From CAZYSK01 sp964649415 (GTDB lineage: Bacteria; Chloroflexota; Anaerolineae; B4-G1), in contig CAZYSK010000089.1 of NCBI GenBank assembly GCA_964649415.1, forward strand, positions 1 to 22,740: 22,740 nucleotides of DNA. Direction: 5' to 3'. Shown piece after piece: positions 14,135-21,240 of this stretch; the stretch's first letter is position 1; each line of letters starts with the position of its first letter. Under the pieces are notes generated by a model that saw nothing but the letters and a program-made list of their open reading frames with translations, was not told where the DNA came from and made no database searches. The position numbers were made by a program, and so were the translations under genes.

Positions 14135-16501
14135 GTGGGTACTATGTGGCATAAAGCCTGGCGGGACATGGCGCACAACAAGCTGCGCACCATCCTGGTG
14201 GTGCTCTCCACCGCCGTGGGCGTCTTCGCGTTGGGGCTGGTATTCGGCCTGTCTGGCGTGATGCGCACGCGGATGACCGAGGATCACCAGGCCACCGTAC
14301 CGGCACACCTCACGTTCTGGGGCGGACCGTTCGATGACGATGTCACCGAGGCGGTGCTGGACGAGCCCGGCGTTGCGGACGCAGAGGCCCTGATGTCGGT
14401 CTCCATCCGGTGGAAGTTGGAGGGCGAGACCGATTGGCGCGACGGTGAGATGATCGCGCGCGCCGACTACGGGGCGCAGCGCATGAACCTGGTCAGCCTC
14501 CTGGATGGCCCCTGGCCGGAGGAGCACGTGGTGGCGGTTGAGCGCCAGTCGGCGCGGCACTTCGGTGTTCCGGCCGGCACGGACATCATCGTCGAGCGCG
14601 AGCAACGCGAGCAACGCCTGCACGTGGCGGGCGTGGTGCGCACGGCCGACCTCTTTCCACCCCAGATGGGCGGCGATGCCATGTTCTACGCCGACGAGGA
14701 GACCATCACCTGGCTGACTGGCTACGAGGGCTTCAACCAGCTCGGCGTGCGCCTGGAATCGTTCGACCAGGAGACTGCGGAGCAAACTGGCGAGGGGATC
14801 AAGGATCGCCTGGAACGCATGGACCTGGGCGTCGGCGGTCCCTACATCGAGGACCCCGAGGTCCACTGGGCGCAGGAGTTGCTGGACTCGGTGTTCCTCG
14901 TGTTGACGGTCCTGGGCGGCCTGTCGCTGGGTCTGAGCGCCTTTCTCATCGTCAACACGATGAGCGCTATCATCGCCCAGCAGGTGTGGCAGATCGGCGT
15001 GATGAAGGTCGTGGGTGCGACCTTCGGGCGCGTGGCGCGGCTCTACCTGGTGACTGTGCTGATCTATGGCTTGCTGTCACTGCTGCTGGCCGTGCCGCTG
15101 GGCGCTGTGGGCGCGCACCTGGGCGCGGCCCGCCTGCTCGATATCCTGAACATCGACATCGGCCCATTCCACGTCATGCCGGACGCCGCGGCCATCCAGG
15201 CTGCTGTGGGCATAGCCGTGCCCCTGCTGGGCGCGGTGGCGCCGGTGATCGGCGGTGCGCGCATCAGCCCGCATCGGGCCATCAGCAACTACGGCTTGGG
15301 GGCCGGCTTTGGGCGCGGCTGGCTGGACCGCCTGGTGGGCCGGATACGCCGCCTGCCGGGTCCCCTCGCGCTTAGCCTGCGCAACACCTTCCGCCGCAAG
15401 GCCCGCGTTGTCCTGACGCTGCTCGCCCTCACGCTGGGCGGCGTGATGTTCATCATGGTCATGAGCCTGAGCGCGTCGTTCGACAAGACCCTGGATGTGC
15501 TGCTCAACGATTTCGGCTTCGACGTGTTCGTGGTGTTCGATCGCCCGCATCACGAGGCACGCCTGGTTGAGTTGACCGAGAGTGTGTCCGGTGTGACCCG
15601 CGCCGAGGTGTGGGACGTCCAGGGTGCAGACCTGGAGCTGGGTGACGACGAGACCCTGGAGGGACAGGTCTGGGCGATAGCGGACGACTCCGAGATGTTC
15701 CACCCACGCATCGTCAGTGGGCGCGGGCTGTTGCCTGAAGACGAGCGCGCAATTCTGCTGAACAGCAGGATCGCGGCGGATGAGGGCATCCAGGTGGGCG
15801 ATCAAGTCACGCTGACCGTCGCCGGGGAGGAGTTGACCTGGACGGTGGTGGGCACGATCCTCAACATCAACAACGATCAGCACGACAACTTTGTCCCCTT
15901 CGACACCCTGGCACGGGACATCGGCAACGCCAATCGGGGGTCCTTCGTTATGGCGACCTCCGAGCGGCACGATTTCGAGGCGCACGAGGAGCTGATACGC
16001 GACCTGCGCGCGGCGTACACCGCGCACCGCGTCGAGGCTGTGTACTTCATGAGCGCCGGTGAGTCGCGCAGGCTGAACCGGGCACAGTTTGACATATTCG
16101 TGTACTTGATGCTGGGGATGGCGGTGCTGGCTGCGCTTGTAGGCGGCATTGGGCTGATGGGCACGATGTCCATCAACGTGGTCGAGCGAGGGCGGGAGAT
16201 CGGCGTCATGCGCGCCATCGGTGCGCACTCGGCCGCTATCGTTGGGATATTCGTGGGCGAGGGCGTGCTGCTGGGGACTTTGAGTTGGGCGCTCGCCGGG
16301 CCGCTCAGCTACGTGGGCTCGCTGGCGTTCAGCAACGTCGTGGGCAAGGCGATGTTGAACGTTCCGCTGGATTTCCGCTACTCGATGGCGGGGCTGTTGC
16401 TCTGGCTGGTGGCCGTGCAGGTGCTTTCGGCGCTGGCGAGCCTGTTTCCGGCGCTCCGGGCGACGCGGGTCAGCGTGCGGGAGGCGTTGGCGTACGAGTA
16501 G
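14135..16501 (+). CDS. FtsX/MacB-type ABC permease, double-module, paralogue 2
   Basis: A 788-residue permease with the same layout as the preceding gene: TM1, MacB_PCD-like domain, three spans, linker, TM5, second extracytoplasmic domain, three spans. It matches paralogue 1 closely from the first residues (WHKAWRDMAHNKLRT against WRKVWRDLWHNRLRT) to the last (RVSVREALAYE against RVSVRESLAYE), which points to tandem duplication. The GTG at 14135 is chosen because AGAGG lies eight bases upstream and the start then aligns with that of paralogue 1. Only 13 bp separate the two genes. With a single ATPase gene in front, the likely complex is a heterodimeric permease with two copies of the ATPase; two separate homodimers are the alternative. 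Confidence 0.93.
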   Translation: MGTMWHKAWRDMAHNKLRTILVVLSTAVGVFALGLVFGLSGVMRTRMTEDHQATVPAHLTFWGGPFDDDVTEAVLDEPGVADAEALMSVSIRWKLEGETDWRDGEMIARADYGAQRMNLVSLLDGPWPEEHVVAVERQSARHFGVPAGTDIIVEREQREQRLHVAGVVRTADLFPPQMGGDAMFYADEETITWLTGYEGFNQLGVRLESFDQETAEQTGEGIKDRLERMDLGVGGPYIEDPEVHWAQELLDSVFLVLTVLGGLSLGLSAFLIVNTMSAIIAQQVWQIGVMKVVGATFGRVARLYLVTVLIYGLLSLLLAVPLGAVGAHLGAARLLDILNIDIGPFHVMPDAAAIQAAVGIAVPLLGAVAPVIGGARISPHRAISNYGLGAGFGRGWLDRLVGRIRRLPGPLALSLRNTFRRKARVVLTLLALTLGGVMFIMVMSLSASFDKTLDVLLNDFGFDVFVVFDRPHHEARLVELTESVSGVTRAEVWDVQGADLELGDDETLEGQVWAIADDSEMFHPRIVSGRGLLPEDERAILLNSRIAADEGIQVGDQVTLTVAGEELTWTVVGTILNINNDQHDNFVPFDTLARDIGNANRGSFVMATSERHDFEAHEELIRDLRAAYTAHRVEAVYFMSAGESRRLNRAQFDIFVYLMLGMAVLAALVGGIGLMGTMSINVVERGREIGVMRAIGAHSAAIVGIFVGEGVLLGTLSWALAGPLSYVGSLAFSNVVGKAMLNVPLDFRYSMAGLLLWLVAVQVLSALASLFPALRATRVSVREALAYE

Positions 16502-16510
16502 CATGCGTGA

Positions 16511-16532
16511 CGCGGCGCCCCGCTCCGCCGCG
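16511..16532 (+). terminator. Candidate hairpin after the exporter operon
   Basis: CGCGGCG (16511-16517) pairs exactly with CGCCGCG (16526-16532) over an 8-base loop, nine bases after the second permease stop. It is GC-rich and well placed to end the exporter transcript, but it lacks a T-run. Confidence 0.45.
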
Positions 16533-16577
16533 CTGCGTGCGTGACGACGAACGGACGGAGCGGATAGGTCAGACCAC

Positions 16578-16609
16578 GGTGCACCCCTGGAGATTCCTGG
16601 TGGTGCACC
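16578..16609 (+). promoter_or_regulatory. Pair of GGTGCACC palindromes upstream of the FHA regulator
   Basis: The perfect 8-base palindrome GGTGCACC occurs at 16578-16585 and 16602-16609, 24 bp apart. Two equal dyads ahead of a regulatory gene are a candidate operator pair. No DNA-binding protein can be assigned; the two copies could also pair with one another as a long hairpin. Confidence 0.35.
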
Positions 16610-16674
16610 TTGCTTTTGCGGCTTGCAAGATATGGAGGTTGACGTCTATGGCGCTGTTGGAATCCGTCGGCGGT

Positions 16675-16703
16675 TTGACAGAGTTGGCCGGTTTAGGTAC
16701 ACT
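16675..16703 (+). promoter_or_regulatory. Near-consensus housekeeping promoter of the FHA regulator gene
   Basis: TTGACA (16675-16680) is a perfect -35 and TACACT (16698-16703) a good -10, with the ideal 17-bp spacer. Transcription would start near 16710, just before GGAGG (16712-16716) and the ATG at 16723. This is the clearest vegetative promoter in the window, and it decides the start codon of the gene. Confidence 0.75.
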
Positions 16704-16722
16704 TGGGGGGCGGAGGTGCGCG

Positions 16723-17349
16723 ATGACCACAAGTGAGACTTCAACCGAGCAGTCACCGTTCCTCGTAGATCCTGTTGGTCGAGAGCATACCTTGGTTGGC
16801 GAGGACATCACCATAGGCCGCGCGGTCGAGAACGACATCGTCGTCACCAGCAAACGCGTTTCGCGCGAACACGCGCGCGTGCGGCGCGAGGGCTGGCGCG
16901 TGATGCTGGAAGACATGGGCAGCACGAACGGCACGTTCCTCAACGACGAGCGAGTGCTGGTTCCTGTCGCGTTGCACGACGGCGATCGGATCGCGATCGG
17001 TGACGTGGTCTTGACTTTCCGCGACCCCGACATCACGTACCGCGACACCCCTTTCCCGGCGCTGGAGGTGGACGTGGCGGCGGGTGTCGTGCGGGTGGAC
17101 CGGCGCGCGGTTGAGCTTTCTCCCAAGGAGTTCGCGCTGCTCGCGTATTTGCACACACGCTGTGGAGAGGTTTGTTCGAAGGACGACATCGGTGACGCCG
17201 TCTGGCCCGAATACCACGAGGGTGTCTACGATTACCAGATTGAGAACCTGGTGCGCCGGCTGCGTTCCAAGCTTGAGCTCGACCCGGCCAACCCGCAACT
17301 GCTGCTCACGGTGCGCGGCCTGGGCTACAAGCTCGTCGCACGTGGGTGA
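16723..17349 (+). CDS. FHA-domain winged-helix transcriptional regulator
   Basis: A 208-residue protein with an N-terminal FHA domain (about 20-100) and a C-terminal OmpR/PhoB-type winged helix (about 113-207). FHA phosphothreonine-binding residues are visible: IGR (31-33), S48-R-E-H50 and N69-G-T-F. The winged helix shows VELSPKEFALLAYL, an Asp/Tyr-rich loop (YHEGVYDYQIENLVRRLRSKLE) and TVRGLGYKL at the end, as in response regulators, but there is no receiver domain. FHA in this place implies control by a phosphothreonine, for example on the kinase encoded next. EmbR of mycobacteria joins the same domain types in the opposite order. The ATG at 16723 is supported by GGAGG six bases upstream and by the promoter; an upstream in-frame ATG at 16648 would put the promoter inside the gene. 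Confidence 0.9.
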   Translation: MTTSETSTEQSPFLVDPVGREHTLVGEDITIGRAVENDIVVTSKRVSREHARVRREGWRVMLEDMGSTNGTFLNDERVLVPVALHDGDRIAIGDVVLTFRDPDITYRDTPFPALEVDVAAGVVRVDRRAVELSPKEFALLAYLHTRCGEVCSKDDIGDAVWPEYHEGVYDYQIENLVRRLRSKLELDPANPQLLLTVRGLGYKLVARG

Positions 17350-17355
17350 GTGTAT

Positions 17356-17376
17356 TGCCACCCAAGCAGGGTGGCA
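17356..17376 (+). terminator. Candidate hairpin terminator after the FHA regulator
   Basis: TGCCACCC (17356-17363) and GGGTGGCA (17369-17376) form a perfect 8-bp stem with a 5-base loop, six bases after the stop codon. The following bases (TCCGGTTCTGTCTGG) are only moderately T-rich, so termination is plausible rather than certain. Confidence 0.5.
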
Positions 17377-17421
17377 TCCGGTTCTGTCTGGACGCTGTAT
17401 TCTGCGCTGCTACCCGTGACG

Positions 17422-17451
17422 CGTGAAACGTGGAAGGGCTCACGTTTCACG
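17422..17451 (+). repeat. Perfect 11-bp inverted repeat between the FHA regulator and the kinase
   Basis: CGTGAAACGTG (17422-17432) and CACGTTTCACG (17441-17451) are exact reverse complements with an 8-base loop. The loop size equals that of the hairpins at 7051 and 16511. The half-site GTGAAACGTG also occurs close by, imperfectly, at 8810-8820 near the sigma promoters. It may be an operator, a terminator, or a dispersed palindrome. Confidence 0.6.
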
Positions 17452-17480
17452 TGTTTCGCTAATTGGGGCCGGATGGTCGG

Positions 17481-17525
17481 CTGTTAGCTGACAGATAGGC
17501 AGCCCGGCCGAAAACGTGGTATCCT
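17481..17525 (+). promoter_or_regulatory. Possible promoter and operator dyad of the kinase gene
   Basis: CTGTTAGCTGACAG (17481-17494) is a dyad with one non-Watson-Crick pair. Just after it, TAGGCA (17496-17501), an 18-bp spacer and TATCCT (17520-17525) each match the sigma70 hexamers at four of six positions. The arrangement is plausible for a regulated promoter but weak. Confidence 0.3.
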
Positions 17526-17617
17526 GTCCTCAGGTTAGGTGGATCATGAATGCTATGGACAACACCCTCCTCCCTGAGAACACGGGCCAGTCATCGCCGC
17601 GCGAGGGGGAAAACGAA

Positions 17618-19456
17618 ATGACTCCTGCGTCTCTACAAGGTCGGACGCTTGGCAGGTATCGTGTGCTGGAGCCGCTGGGCCGCGGTGGGATGGCGCGCGT
17701 CTATCGGGCGTACCACCCACAACTGGACCGCTACGTGGCGATCAAGGTGTTGCGCTCTGACCTGGTGGAGGAAGAGGAAGGAGGCGCCGCGTCGTGGCGC
17801 GTGCGCTTCCGGCGCGAGGCCCAGGCGGTGGCTGCGCTGCGCCACCCCAACATCGTCCAGGTCTTCGATTTCGACATGCAGGACGATGTCTACTACATGG
17901 TGATGGAGTTGTTGGAGGGCGACTCGCTCAAGACGCGCCTGATCGACTACCGCGTGCGAGGCGAGCGGATGGCGTACGGCGAGACCGTGCGCGTCCTGCT
18001 CGACGTGCTCGATGGATTGGCCTACGCGCACAGCGAGGGCATGGTGCACCGCGACATCAAACCCGCCAACATCCTGCTGAACAAGCGCGGGCAGGCGGTC
18101 GTCGCCGATTTTGGCATTGCCCAGATCGTCGGCAGCACGCGCCACACGCTCTCCGGCGCGTTGTTGGGCACGTTGAGCTACATGGCGCCGGAGCAGGGGA
18201 TGGAAGGGCAGAGCGATGCGCGCAGCGATATCTATTCGCTGGGTATCGTGTTATATGAGATGATGACGCAGCGCACGCCCTTCGAGGCCGACACGCCGCT
18301 GGCTGTGCTGATGAAACACGTCAACGATCCCCTGCCGCTGCCGCGCCTCATCGCACCTGACATCCCCGAGTCCTTCGAGCGCGTGGTGCTGAAGGCACTG
18401 GCCAAGCGTCCGGAGGATCGCTATCAGAGCGCTGAGGAGATGGCCCTGGCGTTGCGCGGGGCGGCCGAGGAGGCGGAGGTCGAGCTCCCGGCGCGCATCT
18501 CGTTGCCCCTGTCGTTTAAGACAGCGGATGCCCCGTCTGAGTCGGTGGCTATCTTCTCCGGCACGGCGCGCGAGAGGATCACCGACGCCCACTTTGCCCA
18601 GGACGACACGGACGCGACGTTGGGCACCCGCCTGGCGGCGGAGGGCGCGGACGTGGGACAGGCACTCCGGGGGGCGGGGAAAGACCTGCTGAACGCGATG
18701 GGGGCGATGGCACACGTGGGCATCAACAAGATGGCCACGGTGTTGCAGGACGCGGCCGAGTCAGTGCGGAGCGAGGCGCAGGAGGAGGAAGAAGCAGGGA
18801 AGCGAGCTGTAGGGGCGCGGTCCCCGCGCCCAGAGCAGGAGGCAGGCGCACAGCCTGTAGGCGAGATACCGGGCGCTGGCCTGGCTGCGCAGCGCCCGGC
18901 CCGTGGCAAAGGGGCGCGCAAGAAGGCAACGCGCGGAAAGGTGAAGGGGCGGAGGATAGAGGGTGCGGAGCGCCCACGTGCGCGGGGCCGGGTGGGAGCG
19001 GCGGTTCTGGGCGCGCTGGGACTCCTGGCTATCAGCAACCTGTGTATGCTCACCATGGCCGCGCCGACAGGTCTGTGGGACGTCTACGAGCGAGGGTGGA
19101 CGATGGAGATCTTCCTGGTCGCCTGGGGTCTGTGTATCATCATGTACGTCACCTCTTCCATCTGGATGCTGCTTCCTATCGGCGTCATACTCGGCACGGG
19201 CGCGCTGCTCGCCTACAGCTCATTGACCGGGAGTTGGAGTCATTGGAGCTTCCTGTGGTTGTTTGAGACGTGGATCATCGCGGGTTCCATCGTGCTACCG
19301 ATCGTGCTGGCGAGAGGCAAGGACAAAGCGCGGGGCCTGGCTCGTGCGCTGGCGCTGTTTCTTAGTCTCGTGTCCATTGCGTGGATCATCGTCGTCGGCG
19401 TGATCGTGGGAGTGGGCAGCCTGATCAGCGGTTTGATCAGCCTGATCCTTCCCTGA
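17618..19456 (+). CDS. Membrane-bound Ser/Thr protein kinase (Hanks type)
   Basis: A 612-residue kinase. The catalytic domain (about 10-285) has the glycine loop GRGGMARV, VAIK with K43, the helix-C Glu E67, HRDIKPAN with catalytic D146, DFG with D164 and APE at 190-192, so it should be active. The activation loop carries several Ser/Thr (GSTRHTLSGALLGT). A long linker that ends in a strongly basic stretch (about 395-455) leads to four or five closely packed membrane spans (about 458 to the end). There are no PASTA or other extracellular sensor domains, so any signal must come through the membrane part or a partner. The ATG at 17618 has GAGGGGG seven bases upstream and starts close to the kinase fold; ATGs at 17546 and 17555 are alternatives. 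The neighbouring FHA regulator is the natural phosphorylation partner. Confidence 0.92.
   Translation: MTPASLQGRTLGRYRVLEPLGRGGMARVYRAYHPQLDRYVAIKVLRSDLVEEEEGGAASWRVRFRREAQAVAALRHPNIVQVFDFDMQDDVYYMVMELLEGDSLKTRLIDYRVRGERMAYGETVRVLLDVLDGLAYAHSEGMVHRDIKPANILLNKRGQAVVADFGIAQIVGSTRHTLSGALLGTLSYMAPEQGMEGQSDARSDIYSLGIVLYEMMTQRTPFEADTPLAVLMKHVNDPLPLPRLIAPDIPESFERVVLKALAKRPEDRYQSAEEMALALRGAAEEAEVELPARISLPLSFKTADAPSESVAIFSGTARERITDAHFAQDDTDATLGTRLAAEGADVGQALRGAGKDLLNAMGAMAHVGINKMATVLQDAAESVRSEAQEEEEAGKRAVGARSPRPEQEAGAQPVGEIPGAGLAAQRPARGKGARKKATRGKVKGRRIEGAERPRARGRVGAAVLGALGLLAISNLCMLTMAAPTGLWDVYERGWTMEIFLVAWGLCIIMYVTSSIWMLLPIGVILGTGALLAYSSLTGSWSHWSFLWLFETWIIAGSIVLPIVLARGKDKARGLARALALFLSLVSIAWIIVVGVIVGVGSLISGLISLILP
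18813..18899 (+). repeat. Two GC palindromes inside the kinase linker coding sequence
   Basis: GGGCGCGG/CCGCGCCC (18813-18820 and 18824-18831) and CCGGGCGCTG/CAGCGCCCGG (18869-18878 and 18890-18899) are both perfect. They lie only in the low-complexity linker between the kinase fold and the membrane part. They look like intergenic-type palindromic elements that have been taken into a reading frame. Confidence 0.5.
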
Positions 19457-19505
19457 GATGCGTAGCAGAGAGCGAAGTAGAGACGAAAAGACGAAAGGAG
19501 ATGCG

Positions 19506-20981
19506 TTGAATACCTTACTGATATACCCTGAGTTCCCGGACACGTTCTGGAGCTTCAAGCATGCGCTCAGGTTCATCCGCAAGCGGGCTTCCCTGCCACC
19601 CTTGGGGCTGTTGACCGTCGCCTCGCTGCTCCCCGAGGAGTGGGAGAAGCGCCTGATTGACCTCAACGTGCGGAAGCTCAGGGCCAGGGATCTGGCGTGG
19701 GCCGATTACGCGTTTGTCAGTGCCATGACGGTGCAGCGGGAAACGGCGCGCCAGGTGATCTCCCGCTGCAAGGAGGCGGGGGTCACCGTGGTCGTCGGTG
19801 GACCGATCTTCATCAGCGAGCACGAGCAATTCGAGGAAGTGGATCACTTCGTGCTAAACGAGGCCGAGCTCACGCTCCCGCCCTTCCTGGAGGATCTGGA
19901 GCGGGGGTGTGCCCGGCGCGTCTACGAGACCTCCGAGTTCCCCGACCTCCGGCAGACACCGGCCCCCATGTGGGAGCTGGCCAATCTAGGGCGCTATGCT
20001 ACGATGTGTATCCAGTTCACGCGCGGCTGTCCGTTCAACTGCGATTTCTGCAATATAACGGCGATGCTGGGCCATCGGGTGCGCACGAAGAGCGCGGAGC
20101 AGATCATCGCCGAGCTAGACAGTCTCTATGAAGCCGGATGGCGCGGATCGGTCTTCTTCGTGGACGACAACTTCATCGGGAACAAGCGGATCCTCAAGAC
20201 CGAGCTGTTGCCTGCGCTCATCGAGTGGCAGGGGCGGCGAGAGGGGGTCACGTTCCACACCGAGGTCTCGATCAACCTGGCAGACGACGAGCCCCTGATG
20301 CACATGATGGTCGAGGCGGGGTTCAACCAGGTGTTCATCGGCATCGAGACACCGGACGACGGCAGCCTGGTCGAGTGCAGCAAGAAGCAGAACACGAACC
20401 GTGACCTGGTCGCGGACGTCAAGCGCATCCAGCGGGCGGGGATGCAGGTGCAAGGCGGGTTCATCGTCGGTTTCGACCACGATACGCCCTCGATCTTCCA
20501 GCGACAGATTGACTTCATTCAGAAGAGCGGGATCGTGACGGCGATGGTGGGGCTGCTGCAGGCACCTCCCGGCACGCGGCTCTATGAACGTCTGAAGCAG
20601 GAGGGACGTCTGCTCAACAAGATGTCGGGCGACAACGTGGATGGTACGACGAACATCATCCCCCGAATGGACCCGGAGGTCTTGCGCCAGGGGTACAAGA
20701 GCATCATGGAGCACATCTACTCGCCTGCCCATTACTACGAGCGCGTCAAGACCTTTCTGCGGGAGTATGAGCCTCCCAAGATCAAGGTCCGCCTCGATTT
20801 CCAGCACGTCATGGCTTTCTTCCGCTCGGTCTTCCGCCTGGGCATCTTCGGGAGGGAGCGGCGCCACTACTGGAATCTCCTGCTGTGGACCCTCTTCCGC
20901 CGCCCGGCACTGTTCGCGGAGGCGGTGACGTTCGCCATCTACGGCTACCACTTCCGCAAAGTGTGTGAGATGCGGCTTTAG
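19506..20981 (+). CDS. B12-binding-like, DUF4070-type radical SAM protein
   Basis: A 491-residue enzyme with an N-terminal cobalamin-binding-like Rossmann region (about 1-140; PPLGLLTVASLLP, TVVVGGP), a radical SAM barrel with the [4Fe-4S] ligands C175-x3-C179-x2-C182 (RGCPFNCDFC), and a C-terminal DUF4070-type region (about 350-491; GLLQAPPGTRLYERL, YSPAHYYERVKTFLREY). The classical DxHxxG cobalamin-binding motif was not seen. Members of this group are widespread, and the ones characterised are mostly methylases or ring-modifying enzymes; the substrate here is unknown. The TTG at 19506 is preferred because AAAGGAG lies five bases upstream and the family begins MNTLLIYPEFPDTFW. An ATG at 19458, two bases after the kinase stop, would add 16 charged residues with no ribosome site. 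It is probably cotranscribed with the kinase. Confidence 0.9.
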   Translation: MNTLLIYPEFPDTFWSFKHALRFIRKRASLPPLGLLTVASLLPEEWEKRLIDLNVRKLRARDLAWADYAFVSAMTVQRETARQVISRCKEAGVTVVVGGPIFISEHEQFEEVDHFVLNEAELTLPPFLEDLERGCARRVYETSEFPDLRQTPAPMWELANLGRYATMCIQFTRGCPFNCDFCNITAMLGHRVRTKSAEQIIAELDSLYEAGWRGSVFFVDDNFIGNKRILKTELLPALIEWQGRREGVTFHTEVSINLADDEPLMHMMVEAGFNQVFIGIETPDDGSLVECSKKQNTNRDLVADVKRIQRAGMQVQGGFIVGFDHDTPSIFQRQIDFIQKSGIVTAMVGLLQAPPGTRLYERLKQEGRLLNKMSGDNVDGTTNIIPRMDPEVLRQGYKSIMEHIYSPAHYYERVKTFLREYEPPKIKVRLDFQHVMAFFRSVFRLGIFGRERRHYWNLLLWTLFRRPALFAEAVTFAIYGYHFRKVCEMRL

Positions 20982-20989
20982 GACGGACG

Positions 20990-21005
20990 CCCCGCTTCAG
21001 CGGGG
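20990..21005 (+). terminator. Hairpin terminator candidate after the radical SAM gene
   Basis: CCCCGC (20990-20995), loop TTCA, GCGGGG (21000-21005): a perfect GC stem with a tetraloop, eight bases after the stop codon. No T-run follows. Confidence 0.5.
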
Positions 21006-21012
21006 ATCTCGC

Positions 21013-21065
21013 GTTCGTAGTGGGCGGTCATCGCCTTCAGAGGCGCTGAAGCGCCCACTACGAAC
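21013..21065 (+). repeat. Composite inverted repeat with 14-bp perfect arms
   Basis: GTTCGTAGTGGGCG (21013-21026) and CGCCCACTACGAAC (21052-21065) are exact reverse complements. The 25-base interior holds two alternative stems: CTTCAG/CTGAAG (21035-21051) or CGCCT/AGGCG with a TCAG loop (21032-21045). The size and layout resemble a small dispersed palindromic element (REP or MITE-like). No target-site duplication is evident. Confidence 0.65.
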
Positions 21066-21076
21066 TTCCCCTCTCT

Positions 21077-21107
21077 CCTTGTCCCCTTGTCCCCCCGTCC
21101 CCTTGTC
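21077..21107 (+). repeat. Short CCTTGTCC direct repeats in a pyrimidine-rich tract
   Basis: CCTTGTCC occurs at 21077 and 21085 back to back, and CCTTGTC again at 21101. The surrounding 21066-21119 is almost entirely C and T on the + strand. It is a simple-sequence tract, not a CRISPR array: units are 8 bases with no spacers of constant length. Confidence 0.55.
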
Positions 21108-21151
21108 ATCTTGGGTCCCCCTGCACGCCCGGCCCATCTCGTGGCCTCGGA

Positions 21152-21180
21152 TTTGCATAATTGGCCGACAGGTGTATACT
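21152..21180 (+). promoter_or_regulatory. Putative promoter of the type I restriction gene
   Basis: TTTGCA (21152-21157) and TATACT (21175-21180) with a 17-bp spacer form a plausible sigma70 promoter (four and five of six matches). A leader of about 50 bases would end with GGAG (21231-21234), six bases before the ATG at 21241. Confidence 0.5.
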
Positions 21181-21240
21181 GGTGTTGAGTCCCGTCCGGC
21201 TGCGTCGGTTGATGATCGGGGACACGGAACGGAGCCCACG

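Noticed and set aside
16285..16722. Long in-frame N-terminal extension of the FHA regulator
   Set aside because: It runs back into permease 2 and across a near-consensus promoter; the ATG at 16723 with GGAGG is well supported.
21077..21107. CRISPR-like short repeats
   Set aside because: Units are 8 bases, two of them adjacent without spacers, in a pyrimidine tract; no cas genes are present.
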